This document shows, in pieces, positions 59,141-64,000 of a stretch of 64,000 nucleotides of DNA. The translations under genes and the position numbers were made by a program. The stretch lies in assembly GCF_900182545.1 (NCBI RefSeq), contig NZ_FXTJ01000003.1, forward strand, positions 1-64,000, in the 5' to 3' direction. The notes under the pieces are model-generated. The model worked only from the letters and a program-made list of their open reading frames with translations. It was not told the origin of the DNA and ran no database searches. This DNA comes from Geodermatophilus aquaeductus. Its GTDB lineage: Bacteria; Actinomycetota; Actinomycetes; Mycobacteriales; Geodermatophilaceae. How positions within the stretch are numbered: the stretch's first letter is position 1; every line of letters starts with the position of its first letter.

Positions 59141-59803
59141 TCAGGTCAGCAGGGCGGCCACGCCCGCGGGGTCGATGGCGACGTCGAGGTGGGCGCCCCG
59201 CCCGTCGCCGGCGACCGCCCACCCCCGCTCCCGGGCCGCCGCCGCGTCGGCGTCGTAGGCCGGCGAGAGGTGCACGTAGCGGGGCGCCGCGGTCAGCGGG
59301 GGCACGGCCACCCCCACCGACCACAGGTCCGCCGGCAGCCGGTGCCCCTCGGCGAGGACCGCGGCCCGCACCCGCTCGTCGGGCAGCAGACCGGTCATCG
59401 CGTCGAGGCCCCACCACGTCGTCCAGTCGGCCACCCGGCCGTCGTCGGCGACCAGCGGCGCCACGAGCCCGCGGACCGTCTCCGGCCACTCCGCCGTCCC
59501 GGACCCGGGCGGCAGGACGGCGTCGAGCCACACCGCCCGCCGCGCTCCACAGGCCGCCGCCACGGCGGGCAGCACGATGCCGGCCCCGGAGAACGCGACG
59601 ACGACGTCGGCCGGGTCGGCAGCCGCCGCCCACCGCCGGTCCCAGCCGGCCGCGGACGGGCCCGCGGACGCCGGGTCCTGCACCAGCCCGCGCAGGTCGG
59701 GGACGGCGACCTCCGCGCCACGTCGGCGCAGCTCTCCGGCCAGCGGCCCGAGGACGGCGGGACCCAGCAGCGGCGGGTGCACCAGCACCCAGCGGTCGGC
59801 CAC
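59141..59803 (-). CDS. Alpha/beta-hydrolase-like protein
   Basis: 220 residues. The opening RWVLVHPPLLGPAVLGPLAGELRRRGAEVAVPDL is the first strand-turn of an alpha/beta hydrolase. The nucleophile-elbow position reads VVVAFSGAGIVLPAVA, which matches GxSxG only as FSGAG. A C-terminal His is in GRGAHLDVAIDP. It may be catalytically weak or use a different residue. The GTG lies just 5 nt after the MerR stop, so the two are coupled. Confidence 0.72.
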   Translation of the reverse strand: MADRWVLVHPPLLGPAVLGPLAGELRRRGAEVAVPDLRGLVQDPASAGPSAAGWDRRWAAAADPADVVVAFSGAGIVLPAVAAACGARRAVWLDAVLPPGSGTAEWPETVRGLVAPLVADDGRVADWTTWWGLDAMTGLLPDERVRAAVLAEGHRLPADLWSVGVAVPPLTAAPRYVHLSPAYDADAAAARERGWAVAGDGRGAHLDVAIDPAGVAALLT

Positions 59804-59808
59804 GGCGG

Positions 59809-60726
59809 TCAGTCTGCCGCCCGCAGCGCCGCGATCCACCACGCGACGGCCGGGACCGCGGGCTCGAACGGCGGCCAGCCGTTGAGGACGCCCAGCAGCT
59901 GCCGGTACCGCTCGACGCGGGCGTCGGTGAAGGTGGCCAGCCGGTCGGCCAGCGCGGCGCGCCGGCCCGGGGCGGCCTCCCGGCCGTCGTCGAGCAGCTC
60001 GGCCACCAGCGCCTCCGCGGCGGGGCTGCCCGGCGCGACGCCGTCGGCCAGCGCCTGCCGGCCGAGGGTCTGCATGCGCCCGGTGTCCAGCCCCGGGTCG
60101 GGGTCCTCCGGTGTGGCACCGGCACCCGCCACCGCCATCTCGCGGACGCGGGCGGCGAAGGAGTCGTCGGCGACCAGCCGCGCCAGCTCCAGCCAGGCGG
60201 CGACCTGCTCGGCGGTGGGCTCGTCGGGCAGCTCGGCGGGCAGCGACCGCATGGGTGCGGCCAGCCCGGCTCCCGGGGCGTCGGCGGGCAGCCCCGCGAA
60301 CGCGCGGTCGACGAACTCGTCGATGACCTGCTGCCGCTCGCGGGCGGACAGCGCGGCGAGGTCGGACACGATCCTCATCTCCTCGGGGGTGGTGCCGGCG
60401 CGGGCCACGGCCTGCAGCAGGGCGCGGCGCAGCCGCAGCAGCCGGATCTCCGCGTCGAGCGCGTGCACGTGCTCGGCGGCGACCTCGGCGACGCTCCGGC
60501 GGGCGGTGAGCAGTTCGCGGACGGCGGGCAGCCCGAGCCCCAGCCCGCGCAGCGTGCGGACCAGGTCCACGCGGGCGACGGCGCGCGCGTCGTAGAGCCG
60601 GTAGCCGCCCGCCGAGCGGACCGGGGGGTCGACCAGCCCCTCGTCGGTCCAGAACCGGACGGTGCGCACCGGCACGCCCAGCCGCGCGGCCACCGCGCCG
60701 ATGGTCAGCCGCACGCCGTCGTCCAC
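59809..60726 (-). CDS. MerR-family regulator
   Basis: 305 residues. The MerR winged helix is at the start: RLTIGAVAARLGVPVRTVRFWTDEGLVDPPVRSAGGYRLYD, then ARVDLVRTLRGLGLGLPAVRELL and a coiled-coil stretch (HVHALDAEIRLLRLRRALLQAV). The ~190-residue C-terminal effector region has no recognised domain and no Cys-rich metal site, so a small-molecule or drug-type ligand is more likely. The GTG is chosen because an ACCCTCCA/TGGAGGGT dyad lies just upstream. It is divergent from malQ by ~110 nt. Confidence 0.85.
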   Translation of the reverse strand: MDDGVRLTIGAVAARLGVPVRTVRFWTDEGLVDPPVRSAGGYRLYDARAVARVDLVRTLRGLGLGLPAVRELLTARRSVAEVAAEHVHALDAEIRLLRLRRALLQAVARAGTTPEEMRIVSDLAALSARERQQVIDEFVDRAFAGLPADAPGAGLAAPMRSLPAELPDEPTAEQVAAWLELARLVADDSFAARVREMAVAGAGATPEDPDPGLDTGRMQTLGRQALADGVAPGSPAAEALVAELLDDGREAAPGRRAALADRLATFTDARVERYRQLLGVLNGWPPFEPAVPAVAWWIAALRAAD

Positions 60727-60740
60727 GCCCGCGACCCTGC

Positions 60741-60761
60741 ACCCTCCAGCGGGTGGAGGGT
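60741..60761 (-). promoter_or_regulatory. MerR-type operator within its own promoter
   Basis: A perfect 8-bp dyad, ACCCTCCA-GCGGG-TGGAGGGT, sits inside a long (19-bp) spacer between TTGACC and CAGGGT on the minus strand, the layout MerR proteins use to twist promoters into activity. It is 15 nt before the MerR start. Autoregulation is inferred. Confidence 0.65.
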
Positions 60762-60833
60762 CAACCGCGGCAGAGACCGGCACCACGCCCGTCCTGCGCT
60801 GCGATCACCCCGGACCACCGTGAGGATCGGGGG

Positions 60834-62726
60834 GTGACACGCACCAGCAGCACCGACCGGTGGGGCATCGACGCCACCTGGCTCGACGCCCTCGACGAGG
60901 AACACGAGGTCGCGCAGGCCACCATCGAGCGCCTGCGGGAGGTGATCGGCGAGCCGCCCGAGGACCTCGAGCACCGGGCGCCCATCGTGGCGCGTCCCGG
61001 CGACGTCCTGGAGGTCGACGAGGCCGAGGTGACCCTCGAGGACGGGTCCGCCCGGCACGTCGACGGCGAGCTGCCGGCCGACTTCCCCCTCGGCTACCAC
61101 TGGCTGCAGGAGCCCGGCGGGCCGCGGCGCCGGCTGATCGTGTCCCCCGGCCGCTGCTGGCTGCCCGAGGACCGCGCCTGGGGCTGGGCGGTGCAGCTCT
61201 ACGCCACCCGCAGCCGCGGCAGCTGGGGCATCGGCGACCTCGCCGACCTGCGCGCCGTCCGCGAGATGGCCGCGGAGCAGGGCGCCGGCTTCGTGCTCAT
61301 CAACCCGCTGCACGCCGTCGCGCCGACGCCGCAGCAGGAGGCCAGCCCCTACCTGCCGGCCACCCGCCGCTTCCGCAACCCGGTCTACCTGCGGGTCGAG
61401 GAGGTACCCGGCGCCGACCGGGTCGACCTCGACGGCGACGCCGGCCGGGCGCTGTCCGACGGTGAGCTCATCGACCGCGACGCGATCTGGGCGCGCAAGC
61501 GCGAGGTGCTGCGCCGGGTCTTCGACGCCACCGGCCGCGACGACCCCGCCTTCCCCGACTGGTGGTGGCACCAGGGGCAGAAGCTGCAGGACTGGGCCAC
61601 CTGGTGCGCGCTGGCCGACGTCCACGGCCCGGACTGGCACACCTGGCCCGAGGAGCTGCGCGACCCGCGCAGCGGTGCCGTGGGCTCCTTCGTCGCCGAG
61701 CACGAGCGCGACGTCGCCTTCCACGCCTGGCTGCAGTGGTGCCTGTCGCTGCAGCTCGACCGCGCCACCGAGGGCATGACCGTCGTCCAGGACCTGCCGA
61801 TCGGCGTGGCCGGCGGCGGCGCCGACGCGTGGACCTGGCAGGGCGTGCTGGCGCAGGGCGCCACGGTGGGCGCGCCGCCGGACGAGTTCAACGCGCAGGG
61901 CCAGGACTGGGGCTCCCCACCGCTGGTGCCCTGGCGGCTGCAGGAGTGGGACTACGAGCCGTTCGTCGAGTCGATCCGCGCCACCATGGCCGGCGCCGGG
62001 GGCCTGCGCATCGACCACGTGATGGGCCTGTTCCGGCTGTGGTGGGTGCCCTCCGGGGGCAGTGCCGCCGACGGCGCCTACGTCCGCTATCCGGCCGAGG
62101 ACCTGCTCGACATCGTCGCGCTGGAGAGCCACCGCGCGCAGGCCGTCGTCGTCGGGGAGGACCTCGGCACGGTGGAGGACGGCGTCCGGGAGGCCATGGC
62201 CGAGCACGGCGTCCTGTCCTACCGCCTGCTCTGGTTCGAGGACGACGACCCCGCCGAGTGGCCCGAGGAGGCGATGGCCGCCATCACCACGCACGACCTG
62301 CCGACGGTGGCCGGGCTCTGGAGCGGCGCCGACCTCGAGGAGCAGCGCGAGCGCGGCACCGGCTCCGACGAGGACCTCGAGCGCGGCCGCTCGTCGCTGC
62401 TGGAGCGGCTGCCGGGGCTGCGGAGGAACGCCCGGCCGGAGACGGCGGTGAAGCGGGCGCACGAGCTGCTGGCGCGGGCGCCGTCGCTGCTGCTGTCGGC
62501 GACCCTCGACGACGCGCTGGCCGAGCGGCGCCGGCCCAACATGCCCGGCACCACCGACCGGCCCAACTGGTCCCTGCCGCTGCCGGTGCCCGTCGAGGAC
62601 CTGCCGTCGCACCCGCTGCTGCGGGAGGTCGCGCGGACCCTGGCCGAGGGCGTCGCGGCGACGACCGACCCGGAGGAGGACGCGATCGGCGAGCAGGCCG
62701 GCGGGGAGGCCCGGCAGGGCGCCTGA
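60834..62726 (+). CDS. malQ: 4-alpha-glucanotransferase (amylomaltase)
   Basis: GH77 enzyme of 630 residues that transfers maltosyl units between alpha-1,4-glucans. Motifs: SRGSWGIGDLADL, EASPYLPATRRFRNPVYLRV, LRIDHVMGLFRLWW with the nucleophile Asp, VVGEDLGTVEDG with the acid Glu, and AITTHDLPTVAG with the third Asp. The ~110-residue N-terminal domain is shorter than in long actinobacterial MalQ. The GTG follows GAGGAT by 6 nt, a leaderless-type start. It works in maltodextrin/glycogen metabolism, likely with the GH13 gene nearby. Confidence 0.93.
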   Translation: MTRTSSTDRWGIDATWLDALDEEHEVAQATIERLREVIGEPPEDLEHRAPIVARPGDVLEVDEAEVTLEDGSARHVDGELPADFPLGYHWLQEPGGPRRRLIVSPGRCWLPEDRAWGWAVQLYATRSRGSWGIGDLADLRAVREMAAEQGAGFVLINPLHAVAPTPQQEASPYLPATRRFRNPVYLRVEEVPGADRVDLDGDAGRALSDGELIDRDAIWARKREVLRRVFDATGRDDPAFPDWWWHQGQKLQDWATWCALADVHGPDWHTWPEELRDPRSGAVGSFVAEHERDVAFHAWLQWCLSLQLDRATEGMTVVQDLPIGVAGGGADAWTWQGVLAQGATVGAPPDEFNAQGQDWGSPPLVPWRLQEWDYEPFVESIRATMAGAGGLRIDHVMGLFRLWWVPSGGSAADGAYVRYPAEDLLDIVALESHRAQAVVVGEDLGTVEDGVREAMAEHGVLSYRLLWFEDDDPAEWPEEAMAAITTHDLPTVAGLWSGADLEEQRERGTGSDEDLERGRSSLLERLPGLRRNARPETAVKRAHELLARAPSLLLSATLDDALAERRRPNMPGTTDRPNWSLPLPVPVEDLPSHPLLREVARTLAEGVAATTDPEEDAIGEQAGGEARQGA

Positions 62727-62789
62727 GTAAGGACCCCCTGCCCCCCTCCCCGACGCTCGCGAGCTCGCGCCGGGACCCTGCAGGGGGCC

Positions 62790-62842
62790 GAACACACGTC
62801 CGGCGCGGCACCCGCTCGGGGTGCCGCGCCGGACTCGTGTTC
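62790..62842. terminator. Bidirectional terminator between malQ and nuclease gene
   Basis: 24-nt arms (62790-62813 and 62819-62842) pair with two adjacent mismatches around a 5-nt loop; the core is GTCCGGCGCGGCACCC. A weaker CCCCCTG/CAGGGGG hairpin precedes it. It separates the convergent malQ and nuclease genes. Confidence 0.8.
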
Positions 62843-62851
62843 AGCCGCGGA

Positions 62852-64000
62852 TCAGGACTCGCGACCGTCCTGCTCGCCGCTGCCCGCGCCGCGGCCCTGG
62901 TCGAGGCCGTCGGTGCCCGGGCCCCCGATCAGGGTGTCGTCGCCGTTGCCACCGGTGAGCGCGTCGTCGCCGAAGCCGCCGAGCAGCCGGTCGTTGCCGT
63001 TGTCACCGGCGAGCGTGTCGTTGCCCGCACCGCCGCAGACCACGTCGTCGGCGTTGCCGCCGGCGATCGTGTCGTTGCCGCCGAGGCCCATGATCACGTC
63101 GACGCCGTTGGTGCCACGGAGCGTGTCGTTCCCGGCGGTGCCGCGGACCGTCGGGAGGAGGCCGTTGCAGCGCTCCTCCAGGTCGATCCCGAACACCAGC
63201 GGGTCGTGGTCGCTCGACCGGTAGGGGTTCGCGGCGTACAGCGCCGGGTCACCCGTGTACTGGTAGGCGAACGACTCGACCGAGTTGATGTTCCAGTGCA
63301 CCAGGTCGGTGACCTTGGCCGTCAGCTCCGGCGTGGCCAGCGCGTGGTCCAGCGAGCCCGACAGGTTGTCGAACACGTAGCTGTAGCGGCCCTCGTCGAA
63401 CTCCGTGCCGAGGTCGACGAAGCCGGCCTGCCGCAGCTCCTCGATCGGGTCCTCCTGGGTGTAGGCGTTCAGGTCGCCCATGAGCACCACGTCGGCGTCG
63501 CCGGTGCGCTGCTCGATCTGCGCCGCGAAGGCCGCCACCGAACGCGCCTGGCGGACGCGGTCGCCGTTCCACTGGCCCTGGCCGTCGCCGTCGTCGACGT
63601 TGTCGCCGGTGGCAGCGCCCGTGCTCTTGGACTTGAAGTGGTTGGCGATGACGGTGAACGCGTCGCCGTCCTTGACGAAGGTCTGCGCCTGCGGCTCGCG
63701 GGCGTTGGACCAGACGGCCTCGTCGACCAGCCCGACGGGAGCGCCGACGGGCTGCACGACGTCGTTGCGGTAGATGATCCCGTTGCGGATCACGTCCCGG
63801 TCGACGGCGTAGAGCTCCTGCGGCAGCGGGACGTAGCTCCAGACCGGCGCGCCCTCGGCGGTGTTCAGCCGGCGGACCAGGTCGGCCAGCGCGCTGTCGG
63901 CGTTGCCCGGCGAGTAGCCGGTGGAGTCGGTGTCCTCGATCTCGAGCAGGCTCACGACGTCGGCGCCCAGGGCCCGGATGGCCGGGACGATCTTGCCGGC
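62852..64000 (-). CDS. Secreted ExeM/NucH-type endonuclease with RTX repeats, 3' part
   Basis: Only the last ~380 residues are present; the frame is open to the right edge, so the true start is outside. The visible part has the endonuclease/exonuclease/phosphatase fold: [70 protein letters not shown] and [14 protein letters not shown] with the catalytic Asp, Asn and His. The C-terminal ~90 residues carry RTX-type calcium repeats such as [19 protein letters not shown] and [10 protein letters not shown]. The protein is expected to be exported and to degrade extracellular DNA or phosphoesters. Confidence 0.9.
   Translation of the reverse strand, partial: AGKIVPAIRALGADVVSLLEIEDTDSTGYSPGNADSALADLVRRLNTAEGAPVWSYVPLPQELYAVDRDVIRNGIIYRNDVVQPVGAPVGLVDEAVWSNAREPQAQTFVKDGDAFTVIANHFKSKSTGAATGDNVDDGDGQGQWNGDRVRQARSVAAFAAQIEQRTGDADVVLMGDLNAYTQEDPIEELRQAGFVDLGTEFDEGRYSYVFDNLSGSLDHALATPELTAKVTDLVHWNINSVESFAYQYTGDPALYAANPYRSSDHDPLVFGIDLEERCNGLLPTVRGTAGNDTLRGTNGVDVIMGLGGNDTIAGGNADDVVCGGAGNDTLAGDNGNDRLLGGFGDDALTGGNGDDTLIGGPGTDGLDQGRGAGSGEQDGRES

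Overview
The window is 64 kb of very high-GC, gene-dense bacterial chromosome from an actinomycete. The evidence is the argCJBDFR order, an ArgR/GlnR-type regulatory layout, many GTG starts with 4-nt stop/start overlaps, the conserved actinobacterial rRNA leader word, and families such as GAF-ANTAR, DICT and DUF2382. A desert or soil lineage such as Geodermatophilaceae (Blastococcus, Geodermatophilus, Modestobacter) fits best, but this is an inference from gene content and style, not a database match. No phage, IS element, CRISPR array or complete tRNA was recognised. The genes look like ordinary chromosome, with small palindromic elements scattered between them.

Left part (1-23 kb). The 5' tip of a 16S rRNA gene and its promoter lie at the left edge. 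Upstream, on the same minus strand, is one long translationally coupled arginine operon (argC-J-B-D-F-R-H, no argG) that runs on into a 3-methyladenine glycosylase and tyrS. It is preceded by a double ARG box that overlaps a probable leaderless promoter. Next come an HxlR regulator, a secreted vanadium-haloperoxidase-like protein, pheST with an SDR gene, an EamA transporter, a multidomain c-di-GMP protein with a blue-light LOV domain, a DinB-fold protein, an rRNA methyltransferase, and infC-rpmI-rplT. In that last operon infC appears to start with AUC and follows a long structured leader.

Middle part (23-42 kb). A PH-domain protein, a metallo-beta-lactamase-fold hydrolase and a GAF-ANTAR/PP2C phosphatase pair lead into the nitrate assimilation region. 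Its parts are nnaR (HemD-like regulator), narK (transporter), nirD-nirB (nitrite reductase) and nasA (nitrate reductase with an unusual C-terminal extension), followed by a divergent TetR gene. narK and nasA share a promoter module with an 11-bp-periodic GlnR-type site. Five genes sit inside the cluster: a hypothetical protein, an aromatic amino-acid lyase homologue that lacks the MIO triad, an AraC regulator, DUF2000 and a rifamycin ADP-ribosyltransferase. This block is bounded on both sides by copies of the same palindromic element. A PRC/DUF2382 stress protein and a membrane protein follow.

Right part (42-64 kb). This part holds a GNAT enzyme, ArfB ribosome rescue factor, a secreted M6 protease, an HxlR/RibD-like pair, a truncated hemoglobin, a homocysteine methyltransferase, an SDR, a 41-codon small ORF, a Ski2-like helicase coupled to two TauE/SafE transporters, a GAF-ANTAR regulator, a TreS-like GH13 enzyme with a TIGR03885-like flavin oxidoreductase, a MerR regulator with its operator, malQ, and the 3' part of a secreted RTX-repeat nuclease cut by the right edge. 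Strong hairpin terminators separate most convergent gene pairs.
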